Positions 1 through 6,201 of a stretch of 7,939 bases of DNA are shown in pieces. The stretch is from NCBI GenBank assembly GCA_900539655.1, contig UQCR01000191.1, positions 1-7,939 on the forward strand, read 5' to 3'. The notes beneath the pieces are model-generated. The model was not told where the DNA came from, did no database searches, and saw nothing but the letters and a program-made list of their open reading frames with translations. A program made the position numbers and the translations under genes. How positions within the stretch are numbered: the stretch's first letter is position 1; the number at the start of each line of letters is the position of its first letter. The DNA is from an uncultured Robinsoniella sp. Its GTDB lineage: Bacteria; Bacillota; Clostridia; Lachnospirales; Lachnospiraceae.

Positions 1-7
1 TCCATGA

Positions 8-92
8 TCAGAAAAAGAAGTAGACTTTCATCTTCTTTTATGCATAAACAGCCGAAAATATACTGCGTTCCATCCTATGAAGAATAGACAGT
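8..92. repeat. degenerate intergenic repeat, copy A
   Basis: This is the first copy of a repeat of about 85 bp. It opens with a hairpin at 13-39 (AAAAGAAG, 11-nt loop, CTTCTTTT) and then has a conserved core at 42-67 beginning GCATAAACAGCCGAAAA. The core aligns with 206-230 at about 22 of 26 positions, and both copies end in a CAG after a CATCC or CCATCC block. The first copy may extend beyond the left edge of the window. Mobile origin or function is unknown. Confidence 0.6.
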
Positions 93-171
93 TTTAGCCT
101 CGGGGCATATATCATGCTGAAAACGAATAGCATAAAGCAATTGAACTTATCACCGTAATTTGTTTCATATT

Positions 172-256
172 TCCAGAAAAGTAGCAAACTTTTATCTCCT
201 AGTACGCATAAATAGCCGAAACATACTACGCTATACGCTGCATCCAATAAACAACA
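172..256. repeat. degenerate intergenic repeat, copy B
   Basis: This is the second copy, offset by 164 bp from the first. It also starts with CAGAAAA and a small hairpin (177-193: AAAAGT, 5-nt loop, ACTTTT), followed by the core GCATAAATAGCCGAAAC at 206-222. The two hairpins differ in sequence while each keeps pairing, which hints that the fold rather than the exact bases may matter. That point is inference from only two copies. Confidence 0.6.
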
Positions 257-390
257 GCCAGCCACAGCCCAGGGGTTCCACCCCATCTTTCCGCACACTA
301 CCTATATTACACAAAGCTTCCCTTCCTCAGCGAAACCCAAATATAATGCATTCAATAGAACATTAACAAAACATTCGCTGTAGTCCTAAA

Positions 391-396
391 GGGAGG
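391..396 (+). promoter_or_regulatory. ribosome binding site for the DeoR-type gene
   Basis: GGGAGG lies 6 nt before the ATG at 403. This supports that start over the in-frame ATG at 409. Confidence 0.75.
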
Positions 397-402
397 AGTT
401 AA

Positions 403-924
403 ATGAACATGAAAAATAGAGGGAAAGCCGTTTCGTTGGCGAATCGGAGAGAGCAGATTGCAAAAATACTGCTGGTGGAAGGAAAAACAAAAGTGGGTGA
501 TCTGGCACGGCGTTTTGAGGTCAGCACTGAAACCATCAGAAAAGATCTGATGGCACTTGATGCAAGCGGAATCATCAAGAAGAATAATGGTTCTGCGGAA
601 GTATTAAATGAATCCAGTGCCAACAATTATACGGAAAAATCAAAAAAAGCAATCAATGAAAAGGTGGCAATAGCACAGCGTGCCGTTAAATTAATCCCGG
701 ATAAAAGTGTGGTATTCCTGGATACCGGCAGCACCGTATACCAGTTGGCAAGACAGCTGATTCTGCGTAAAGATATTACCGTTGTGTGCACAATGGCGAG
801 AATTGGACGGGCTTATCATAGATGTCTGGATGATAAAACTAAGGAATGGCTGGGGTCCCAGGTAGATATTATCGAGGCACCTGTAGAAGGAGAGAGATGG
901 TATGATTTACACAGTGACATTTAA
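403..924 (+). CDS. DeoR/GlpR-family regulator with damaged sensor domain
   Basis: The N-terminus is a normal DeoR-type winged helix-turn-helix: RREQIAKILL at residues 15-24, a recognition segment VSTETIRKDL at 40-49, and GIIKKNNGSAE at 56-66. It then enters the phosphosugar-sensing domain (VVFLDTGSTVYQLARQL, 103-119; DITVVCT, 124-130). Family members are usually about 250 aa; this one is 173. The middle of the sensor domain, with its usual GG-R, GI-G and DSSK-G motifs, is absent. What follows (LDDKTKEWLGSQVDIIEAP, 142-160) resembles the end of the family, and the expected preceding LITD-like motif appears as LDGLIID in the +1 frame at 803-823. I infer an internal deletion of roughly 80 residues plus a 1-nt frameshift near 824-826. 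The gene overlaps the next kinase by 23 nt, as in classic fruR-fruK pairs. It may still bind DNA but should not sense its sugar phosphate normally; it could equally be a pseudogene. Confidence 0.85.
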   Translation: MNMKNRGKAVSLANRREQIAKILLVEGKTKVGDLARRFEVSTETIRKDLMALDASGIIKKNNGSAEVLNESSANNYTEKSKKAINEKVAIAQRAVKLIPDKSVVFLDTGSTVYQLARQLILRKDITVVCTMARIGRAYHRCLDDKTKEWLGSQVDIIEAPVEGERWYDLHSDI

Positions 925-1813
925 TCCGGCATTGGATTATATCATGCATATTCAGGATATGAAGGCAGGAGAAATCAATAGGAGCAGTTCAGAAAATTTG
1001 TTTTGCGGGGGAAAGGGAATCAATGTCTCTATTGTGCTTAATCACCTGGGAAAAGAAAGCGTAGCAATGGGATTTCAGGCAGGTTTTACCGGGAAAGAAA
1101 TCGTGAGGCAGTTGGAAATTCAGGGAATACACACAGATTTTGTATCCTTATCCCAGGGTAATTCCAGAATTAATGTGAAAGTAAAAGGTGAGAAAGAAAC
1201 TGACCTTAACAGCAATGGACCAGATATTACAGAGGACGAATTCATGCAGTTGTTAGATAAAATTTCCGTTCTGACCGGAGATGATACACTCGTTCTCGCA
1301 GGAAGCATTCCATCCTGCCTTTCTTGTGATGCTTATCAGAAAATGATAGAACGGCTGGCGGACAGGAATGTTAAAGTTGTGGTAGATGCTGAGAGGGAAT
1401 TGTTGGTAAAAACACTGTTATACCATCCATTCTTGATTAAGCCAAACCATCACGAATTAGGTCAGGTGTTCGGTATTTCATGCAAAAATGAACAGGAAAT
1501 TATCCAGTGTATCCGGGAAATTCAGAAAATGGGCGCCAGGAATGTACTGGTATCAAGAGCGGGGGACGGTGCCATATTCGGTGATGAGGACGGCAGCGTA
1601 TATCGGATAAAGGCACCCTCGGGAATCGTAAAAAATTCTGTAGGAGCCGGTGATTCCATGGTTGCAGGATTCCTGAAAGGATACGAATGTTCCGTCAGGC
1701 GGGCACTGAAATATGCCGCAGCTGCCGGAAGTGCCACAGCTTTTGCGGATGACCTGGCTGGGTGTGATGAGATATTAAAGCTGTTGCCGGAGATCGTAGT
1801 GAAACAAATTTAA
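902..1813 (+). CDS. fruK: 1-phosphofructokinase family kinase (FruK/LacC type, PfkB superfamily)
   Basis: This is a complete 303-aa cytoplasmic ribokinase/PfkB-fold kinase. Visible motifs are NPALD (8-12), EINRS (24-28), the sugar-binding GGKGINVS (36-43), NSNGP (103-107), AGSIPS (133-138), IKPN (179-182), the anion-hole and catalytic motif VGAGDS with Asp251 as the expected base, and GSATAFADDLA (276-286). Family members add a second phosphate from ATP to fructose 1-phosphate (FruK) or tagatose 6-phosphate (LacC), giving a ketohexose 1,6-bisphosphate for an aldolase. The pairing with a DeoR gene is typical of fruR-fruK, but no fructose PTS gene (fruA) follows, so the substrate is not certain. 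AAGGAG at 887-892 lies 9 nt before the ATG, inside the upstream gene, suggesting translational coupling. A hairpin directly after the stop ends the unit. Confidence 0.92.
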   Translation: MIYTVTFNPALDYIMHIQDMKAGEINRSSSENLFCGGKGINVSIVLNHLGKESVAMGFQAGFTGKEIVRQLEIQGIHTDFVSLSQGNSRINVKVKGEKETDLNSNGPDITEDEFMQLLDKISVLTGDDTLVLAGSIPSCLSCDAYQKMIERLADRNVKVVVDAERELLVKTLLYHPFLIKPNHHELGQVFGISCKNEQEIIQCIREIQKMGARNVLVSRAGDGAIFGDEDGSVYRIKAPSGIVKNSVGAGDSMVAGFLKGYECSVRRALKYAAAAGSATAFADDLAGCDEILKLLPEIVVKQI

Positions 1814-1835
1814 CCGGGGGCATTAACGCCCCCGG
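1814..1835. terminator. GC-rich hairpin between convergent genes
   Basis: A perfect 8-bp stem CCGGGGGC / GCCCCCGG with a 6-nt loop (ATTAAC) begins directly after the TAA of the kinase gene. On the plus strand it lacks a T-run. On the minus strand it is followed by TTAAATTTGTTT, so it fits better as the terminator of the isomerase gene ending at 1853, possibly serving both directions. Confidence 0.75.
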
Positions 1836-1852
1836 CTGAAATAAGACATTCT

Positions 1853-2887
1853 CTATTCAATTCCCATCAGCAGGTTCATAACATACATTTCCAGCCCTTC
1901 AAAGTCTCTGTCTTCCACACACTTTTTCTGGAAATCGTAATCAAATCGCGCCGCTTTGTCTTCCAGCGCCTGTACAATTTTCAGACTGTTCTCAAGGTGT
2001 TTATAGCTGTCTTCATCGGTCGTGGTTCTCATGGCTTTTACATCCAGTCCAACATATTCCCCATTGGCTCCATAATTGTTTTCCATCAGAACTTTTATCT
2101 GGTTGAATGCCTGGCGGAGATTTTCAACGCCAAAGGATTTATCCTGGTCAAATTTAATGCCATTCTGGTCGTTTAAGTGCACGGTCCATAATTTATTCAT
2201 AGCCAGTGCAAAACCAATTTCGTGGGAAGGATCCAGGCCTGCTAAGATTGCATGGGCACTTTCCAGGTTGCCGCCAACTCTGGAGGGATCAATCGTAGCC
2301 GCAGAGATTGCCATAACATGCCCCATGGTGCCGCAGATACTCCGGTCAATTGGTTCGTTGGGCTTGGGTTCAATTACTACACGGATGTTGGAATCATAGC
2401 GCAGCATTTCGTTGATGGCTTCAATTAACTGCCTGGTTGCCCATACGGGGCTTTTGGATTCAGCACACAGAGTACCTTCTCTTGCCAGCCAGATTACCAG
2501 CATATCGGTGCCCAGTTCGTTTGCAATATCAATAGACCTTTTTGCTCTCCACATTGCGAATTCCCGGTCTTCCCTGGAAGTGGACATGAATCCGCCGTCA
2601 ATGGTATGGGGATCCATCCAGAGTCTGGGAGCAACAAATTCTGCAGCCATATGATATTTATCCAGCAGATGTTTTAACTTTCTGGCTTCTTCCCGGATCT
2701 CTTCTTCGGTTAATTCATTCAGGTTTGGCACGGCATCATCATCGTGGAACTGGATGGCGGAAAATCCCATTTCTGAAAATTTCTTTACTTTCTCTTCAAA
2801 TGGAATATCTTTTCTGGTAGCCGGTCCATAGGAATCTGCCCCGGTATGAACGTTCCAGGGACCTACGGAAAATTTAAATCTTGACAT
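1853..2887 (-). CDS. xylose-isomerase-fold sugar isomerase (substrate unknown)
   Basis: This 344-aa TIM-barrel protein resembles the shorter, actinobacterial type of xylose isomerase (XI). Landmarks, with Streptomyces XI numbering recalled from memory, are: PWNVHTG near the start; FHDDD with His48 and Asp51 (XI H54, D57); WLAREG with Trp133 (W137); IEPKPNEP with Glu173 and Lys175 (E181, K183); GGNLESAH with Glu209 and His212 (E217, H220); FDQD with Asp247 and Asp249 (D255, D257); and GLDVKAMRT with Asp282 (D287). The ligand expected at XI D245 is His237, in TVHLNDQNG. The protein is therefore very likely a metal-dependent aldose-ketose isomerase, but not necessarily for xylose. TAAGGAGGA stands just before the start (GGAGG to ATG 7 nt). 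It is divergent from the AraC regulator gene, the likely controller. No xylulokinase is visible, which argues against a simple xylose pathway. Confidence 0.9.
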   Translation of the reverse strand: MSRFKFSVGPWNVHTGADSYGPATRKDIPFEEKVKKFSEMGFSAIQFHDDDAVPNLNELTEEEIREEARKLKHLLDKYHMAAEFVAPRLWMDPHTIDGGFMSTSREDREFAMWRAKRSIDIANELGTDMLVIWLAREGTLCAESKSPVWATRQLIEAINEMLRYDSNIRVVIEPKPNEPIDRSICGTMGHVMAISAATIDPSRVGGNLESAHAILAGLDPSHEIGFALAMNKLWTVHLNDQNGIKFDQDKSFGVENLRQAFNQIKVLMENNYGANGEYVGLDVKAMRTTTDEDSYKHLENSLKIVQALEDKAARFDYDFQKKCVEDRDFEGLEMYVMNLLMGIE

Positions 2888-2915
2888 ATTGTATCCTCCT
2901 TATGTGTTAGTGATC

Positions 2916-2952
2916 CCTCCGGACGATAGTCAGAACTATTACTGTCCGGAGG
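2916..2952 (-). promoter_or_regulatory. long hairpin in the leader of the isomerase gene
   Basis: A perfect 9-bp outer stem (CCTCCGGAC / GTCCGGAGG) encloses an inner 5-bp stem (ATAGT / ACTAT). It lies about 28 nt upstream of the isomerase start and would be in its mRNA leader. No T-run follows in either direction, so it is not a standard terminator. In the mRNA the first arm contains AUCCUCC, which is also complementary to GGAGGAU of the real ribosome binding site, so two exclusive pairings are possible. A regulatory role is inference. Confidence 0.55.
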
Positions 2953-2960
2953 ATTTACTG

Positions 2961-2990
2961 TTATGGTAAGAAATTTTTTGCATACCATAA
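2961..2990. promoter_or_regulatory. inverted-repeat operator candidate (isomerase/AraC control region)
   Basis: TTATGGTA and TACCATAA form a perfect 8-bp inverted repeat with a 14-nt spacer, so arm centres are 22 bp apart, about two helical turns. It sits between the divergent isomerase and AraC-type genes, downstream of the best -10 box for the isomerase. It is a reasonable binding site for a dimeric regulator, with the neighbouring AraC protein the first candidate. The protein that binds it is inference. Confidence 0.5.
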
Positions 2991-3008
2991 TGTTGTTTTG
3001 ATAATTAG

Positions 3009-3014
3009 ATTATA
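3009..3014 (-). promoter_or_regulatory. -10 box candidate for the isomerase gene
   Basis: Read on the minus strand this is a perfect TATAAT. Seventeen bases further upstream the hexamer is AAAGTT, a poor -35 match, which suits a promoter needing an activator. The expected start near 3002 would place the inverted repeat at 2961-2990 and the leader hairpin inside the transcript. Confidence 0.4.
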
Positions 3015-3020
3015 CTTGAT

Positions 3021-3049
3021 TTGGAAAAATTAACTTTCATTTATATGTT
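3021..3049 (+). promoter_or_regulatory. weak promoter candidate for the AraC gene
   Basis: TTGGAA (3021-3026) and TATGTT (3044-3049) are 17 bp apart and each match four of six consensus positions. A start near 3056 would give a leader of about 70 nt before the ATG at 3127. The match is modest. Confidence 0.3.
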
Positions 3050-3060
3050 GAATTTATATG
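3039..3060. repeat. tandem ATTTATATG pair
   Basis: ATTTATATG occurs at 3039-3047 and exactly again at 3052-3060, a 13-bp period, within the divergent control region. It may be part of a regulator site or simply AT-rich sequence. Confidence 0.4.
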
Positions 3061-3071
3061 ACTAATTTGCT
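3060..3071. repeat. 12-bp word shared by both control regions, copy 1
   Basis: GACTAATTTGCT occurs here and again at 6247-6258, in the same orientation, in the other divergent intergenic region. Both copies lie between a minus-strand catabolic gene and a plus-strand gene, so it may be a common regulator site. Confidence 0.45.
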
Positions 3072-3114
3072 TTTTGTGCTTTTCTTTCACAGGACATTCA
3101 GGTATACTGTAGAC

Positions 3115-3120
3115 AGGAGG
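3115..3120 (+). promoter_or_regulatory. ribosome binding site setting the AraC start
   Basis: AGGAGG is 6 nt before the ATG at 3127. The frame is open back to an ATG at 3058, but that start has no ribosome binding site and would add 23 residues unlike the family. The start at 3127 is preferred. Confidence 0.8.
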
Positions 3121-3126
3121 TGCCAT

Positions 3127-4062
3127 ATGGATAATGAATACGAATTTGTAGAACATAATTTTCTAAATGATATCAAAATATTTATTGTGGAGCTTTCACA
3201 CAGAAAGCCCCATTTTCATAAAGAATTTGAGATTTGTATGGTTCTGTCCGGAATGGTGGAGGTGTTTTGCAGCAAACAGACCTATTTGTTTTCGGACGGA
3301 TCCGTATTTCTCTTTAATCCAAGACGTCCTCATGAGCTGCACACGACAAAAGGCAGCACAGTTATCTTATCACTGCAGATTTCCTCCGGATTTTGTTCCA
3401 GGTTTTTTCCGGATATCTACAATCTGGAATTCGATTCCGTAGATATTGGCAAATATTTTTCCCAGAAGATAAAGTCCATGGTGCAGAGGGAAATCCAGGA
3501 ATGTGCATACCTGTATTTTTTACGAAATGCCAGTTATGAATTTAAATGTATGTCCCTGCTCTGTGATATTTTTTACAGGCTGTTATATTATTGTCCTTAC
3601 CACCGGATTACGGAAATAGAGAGACGTTCCAGGAATGCCCATTTAGAGAGGCTGTCACGCATCACAAAATTTATAGATGAGAATTATACTTCCAAGATAT
3701 TGCTTTCAGATTTAGTAGAATCAGAAGGCCTGTCTTTGTCTTATCTTTCTCACTTTTTCAAAGACAATTTCAATATGTCCTTTCAGGAATATGTAACCCT
3801 TCTGCGTTTTGAAAAGGCCAGATATCTCATTGCACAGACGGATTTGAGTCTGACTGACATCTGTGTTACCTGTGGATTTTCTGATTACCGCTACCTAAGC
3901 CAGATCTTTGTAAAAAAAACAGGCATGACGCCAAAAGAATTCCGGAAAACAGGGAAGTCAGGGAATCATTATCAAGATACAGAGGAAAGGGAAGCGGCTA
4001 CGGCACAGATGTTTCTTGGAGAGGCAGAGTGTCTGCGCATATTAGAAAAGCGGCTGAAATAA
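3127..4062 (+). CDS. AraC/XylS-family transcriptional regulator
   Basis: A 311-aa cytoplasmic regulator from the start at 3127. The N-terminal part (about 1-100) is an AraC-type cupin-like sensor, with PHFHKEFEI at 28-36 and FNPRRPHEL at 63-71 as typical sugar-pocket strands. The C-terminal domain (about 175-275) has two helix-turn-helix motifs: LLSDLVESEGLSLSYLSHFF (192-211) and SLTDICVTCGFSDYRYLSQIF (241-261), ending in the family signature MTPKEFR (267-273). About 35 further residues, rich in Glu, Arg and Lys, extend past the usual end. It is divergent from the isomerase gene, with an inverted repeat and a direct repeat between them, so it probably senses the sugar or an intermediate and controls the isomerase and perhaps the aldolase-kinase operon. 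The target set is inference. The gene ends inside a terminator hairpin whose loop contains its stop codon. Confidence 0.93.
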   Translation: MDNEYEFVEHNFLNDIKIFIVELSHRKPHFHKEFEICMVLSGMVEVFCSKQTYLFSDGSVFLFNPRRPHELHTTKGSTVILSLQISSGFCSRFFPDIYNLEFDSVDIGKYFSQKIKSMVQREIQECAYLYFLRNASYEFKCMSLLCDIFYRLLYYCPYHRITEIERRSRNAHLERLSRITKFIDENYTSKILLSDLVESEGLSLSYLSHFFKDNFNMSFQEYVTLLRFEKARYLIAQTDLSLTDICVTCGFSDYRYLSQIFVKKTGMTPKEFRKTGKSGNHYQDTEEREAATAQMFLGEAECLRILEKRLK

Positions 4063-4077
4063 CAGCCGCTGATTTTT
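4049..4077. terminator. bidirectional terminator between AraC and kinase genes
   Basis: An 8-bp stem AGCGGCTG / CAGCCGCT (4049-4056 and 4063-4070) has a 6-nt loop that contains the TAA of the AraC gene. It is followed by ATTTTT on the plus strand and by TTTTCTAAT on the minus strand, so it can end transcription both ways. The plus-side T-run overlaps the stop codon of the kinase gene. Confidence 0.85.
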
Positions 4078-5203
4078 ACACTTTTTCCCAACCCTGATCC
4101 ATTTTTTTCTTAAGTTCTTCAAAACTTTTCAGACCGCTTAAAGAATCGTACGCTGTGACACAGGAAGCACCGGTAGCAGTAGCATATTTCATACAATCTT
4201 CCCAGCCATAGTTATTTAAAATTGCATACAGAAAAGCTGCAATACTGGTATCTCCGGCTCCTGTTCCAGAGAGAACTTTATCCGGTTTAAAGCTTGGTTC
4301 GAAATGTCTTATGCCTGTCCAGGTTTCGGCATTAAATTCCAGGCGTTCCCCAATTTTCTCCAGGGTTTCCTGATCAGAAGATGCCAGATAGAGGCCAGGG
4401 ACGCCGCATTTCAATAACACAATTTTACATCCCATTGCAAGGAGCTTATCTGCAAGAGGAGCGATATCTTTATCTACGGACAGGATACTGGTCACGTCCC
4501 TTCCGGACGCCCGGGCAATCCATTCCCGATATCTGGGGCGGTCAATCATATAGGCCAGTTCTTCAATGCTGGGAACAAAAAAGTCTACGTAGGGCAGAAC
4601 CTTTTCCAGAATTGCTTCCCAATCTACCTTTCCTGCTTCGTCATTCTCGTCAACGGCTGCCATATCAAGAGAGGTGGCAACACCCAGAGATTTTACTCTC
4701 TGCAGGATTTTCAGCAATTCGCTGCCTCCGTCGGCATAAAGGCTTTTCATCAGAGGCGGATAGCCCAGATGGAAAAGGCGGGCATCTTTTATTATGTCAA
4801 AATCCAGATCCTGCTCATAAAAATAATTATTAGCACCGGAATGATGGAGGAAAATCCGGTCAATCCCTCTTGGAGCAATTACAACCGAATAAGAAGTATC
4901 CTCTTCCCCGGAAATACTCATACTGTTAATGGCATTGTGAGACTTGATCTGGTCGGATACAATACTTCCAAAATCATCATTTCCAATCTTGCCCATCAGG
5001 CTTACATTTGCCCCCAGAATTTTCAGTGCAAGGCCGGTATTGGATACGCATCCTCCAATATGTACGTCTACTGCTCCCATTTGGATTAACCGTCCCGGAA
5101 CCAGCATATCATCTACTTTATCAATTTTAATGTTGGGAAAGTCAGGTGTAATATCCAGACAAATATGTCCGGCCACCACAACACTTGCTTTTTCTTCAGC
5201 CAT
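4076..5203 (-). CDS. PfkB/ribokinase-family sugar kinase
   Basis: A 375-aa cytoplasmic carbohydrate kinase. It has the first PfkB signature region (HIGGCVSNTGLAL 48-60, GKIGNDDFG 71-79), a strand with SLDMA (178-182), PSIEEL (211-216) and the ATP/anion-hole motif SGTGAGDTS (312-320), with Asp318 the expected catalytic base. It is longer than the usual 300-330 aa because of extra sequence, mainly about 217-247 and 275-308. Start: GGAGG lies 6 nt before the ATG. It is the second gene of a minus-strand operon, 19 nt after the aldolase stop, so it most likely makes a phosphorylated ketose for that aldolase. The exact sugar (tagatose, psicose, fructose, a deoxy-ketose or a keto acid as in IolC/KdgK) cannot be read from the motifs. 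It is clearly not a copy of the kinase at 902-1813. Confidence 0.92.
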   Translation of the reverse strand: MAEEKASVVVAGHICLDITPDFPNIKIDKVDDMLVPGRLIQMGAVDVHIGGCVSNTGLALKILGANVSLMGKIGNDDFGSIVSDQIKSHNAINSMSISGEEDTSYSVVIAPRGIDRIFLHHSGANNYFYEQDLDFDIIKDARLFHLGYPPLMKSLYADGGSELLKILQRVKSLGVATSLDMAAVDENDEAGKVDWEAILEKVLPYVDFFVPSIEELAYMIDRPRYREWIARASGRDVTSILSVDKDIAPLADKLLAMGCKIVLLKCGVPGLYLASSDQETLEKIGERLEFNAETWTGIRHFEPSFKPDKVLSGTGAGDTSIAAFLYAILNNYGWEDCMKYATATGASCVTAYDSLSGLKSFEELKKKMDQGWEKV

Positions 5204-5222
5204 AATTTACCTCCTGGTCTGC

Positions 5223-6164
5223 TTACTGCAGTTTCTGTAATACTTCTTTTACGATCCGCTCTAGGAATGCGGGATTCATTTCCAGTTCCTTTGCCAGGTC
5301 AATATTTCGCCCTTTACCATTGGAGCCAAAAAGTTCAATTTTCTTTATTACCTCCTGCTTTGTAGCTTCTACCGCTGCCGGAATCAAGTCAATGATGCCT
5401 TTATTCATGGACTGGAAATCCCGGAAAGCTGCCTCCACGGCTGCCACATTAATATCCGTAAAAATATTAACCTTGCTGATACCCTCCCGGATAGCCATTT
5501 TAAAATCCTGGTCCGTCAGACCGGAACCGCCATGGAGTACCAGAGGTACCGATATGGTATTCGCTATTGTGCGAATACGATCAAAATCCAGTTTAGGGGG
5601 AAGCTTGTAGGCGCCATGGGCAGTACCAACCGCGATTGCCAGTGCGTCAACGCCCGTTTTTTCAACAAAATCCTTTGCCTGGGCAGGGTCTGTATAAAAT
5701 CTGGAAGGATCATTTGTGTGTGAGTCTCCCTCAAAAGAACCCTCATTATCCCCTACATGTCCTAATTCACCTTCAATGGTTGCGCCATAAGAATGTGCGA
5801 TTTCCGCCATTTCCCTTACTTTTCGCACGTTCTCGTCGTAGGTATCGGTAGAGCAGTCATACATGATGGAACTAAATCCAAGTTCCAGTGCCTTGATGCA
5901 GGTTTCTTTTTTCAGGCCATGGTCCAGATGGATTACAATTGGTACATTCGCCTTCTTAGCCATAGGAATCAGATAATAAGATAACTCTTCCAGAGGGCCG
6001 TAAGGAAAGAGAACTTCTGCAGTTCCCATAATCACAGGCGAACCGGTACTTTCCGCAGCAGCGATAATTCCTCTGGCGAGTTCCAGGTTTACTGCATTAA
6101 ATAAACCAATGGCATACTTTCCTTTTTTAGCGGGTATCAGTACATCGTTCATATTTACCAGCAT
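5223..6164 (-). CDS. class II ketose-bisphosphate aldolase (FbaA/GatY/KbaY family)
   Basis: A 313-aa zinc-dependent aldolase from the preferred start at 6164. Expected active-site elements are present: HLDHG (79-83) with catalytic Asp81 and zinc ligand His82; EGELGHVG (131-138); GTAHGAYK (180-187) with zinc ligand His183; VLHGGSGL (209-216) with zinc ligand His211 and the GGSG phosphate loop; and KVNIFTDIN (231-239). The family cleaves ketose 1,6-bisphosphates (or 6-phospho-5-dehydro-2-deoxygluconate in IolJ) to dihydroxyacetone phosphate or an equivalent plus an aldehyde. One loop is unusual: MYDCST at 101-106, where relatives usually have a D-G-S-H or D-A-S-H pattern. It is first in an operon with the PfkB kinase and divergent from the transporter gene, with an operator-like inverted repeat between. 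Confidence 0.93.
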   Translation of the reverse strand: MLVNMNDVLIPAKKGKYAIGLFNAVNLELARGIIAAAESTGSPVIMGTAEVLFPYGPLEELSYYLIPMAKKANVPIVIHLDHGLKKETCIKALELGFSSIMYDCSTDTYDENVRKVREMAEIAHSYGATIEGELGHVGDNEGSFEGDSHTNDPSRFYTDPAQAKDFVEKTGVDALAIAVGTAHGAYKLPPKLDFDRIRTIANTISVPLVLHGGSGLTDQDFKMAIREGISKVNIFTDINVAAVEAAFRDFQSMNKGIIDLIPAAVEATKQEVIKKIELFGSNGKGRNIDLAKELEMNPAFLERIVKEVLQKLQ

Positions 6165-6172
6165 TTCATTTA

Positions 6173-6177
6173 CCTCC
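6173..6177 (-). promoter_or_regulatory. ribosome binding site setting the aldolase start
   Basis: GGAGG on the minus strand is 8 nt before the ATG at 6164. A longer frame starts at an ATG at 6179, but that ATG overlaps the GGAGG and has no site of its own, so the extra MEVNE is probably not translated. Confidence 0.75.
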
Positions 6178-6201
6178 ATAATTATTAATAAATTAATGTT
6201 A

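Larger units (their letters stand above)
1..402. other. gene-free upstream region with decayed repeats
   Basis: I see no convincing gene here. Reading frames on either strand are short, lack ribosome binding sites and resemble no protein family I know. The region holds two diverged copies of one repeat (about 8-92 and 172-256) and a small hairpin at 272-284 (GGGGT, 3-nt loop, ACCCC). The last 40 bases contain AACATT followed by AACAAAACATT, an A-rich motif of the sort DeoR-family regulators can bind, but this is weak. No promoter with good -35 and -10 boxes stands out before the gene starting at 403. Confidence 0.6.

Noticed and set aside
38..298. Minus-strand open frame of 86 codons in the upstream region
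   Set aside because: It has no ribosome binding site, a Cys/Phe/Tyr-rich unlikely composition, and runs through the two repeat copies.
1..402. CRISPR array or riboswitch
   Set aside because: There are only two diverged repeat copies with unequal inner sequence, and no conserved aptamer core that I recognise.
3103..3108. TATACT as a -10 box for the AraC gene
   Set aside because: Transcription would begin at or inside the ribosome binding site at 3115-3120, and no -35 lies at the right distance.
4381..4833. Plus-strand open frame of 150 codons inside the sugar kinase gene
   Set aside because: It is antisense to a well-supported kinase; Arg/Gln-rich with no recognisable motif.
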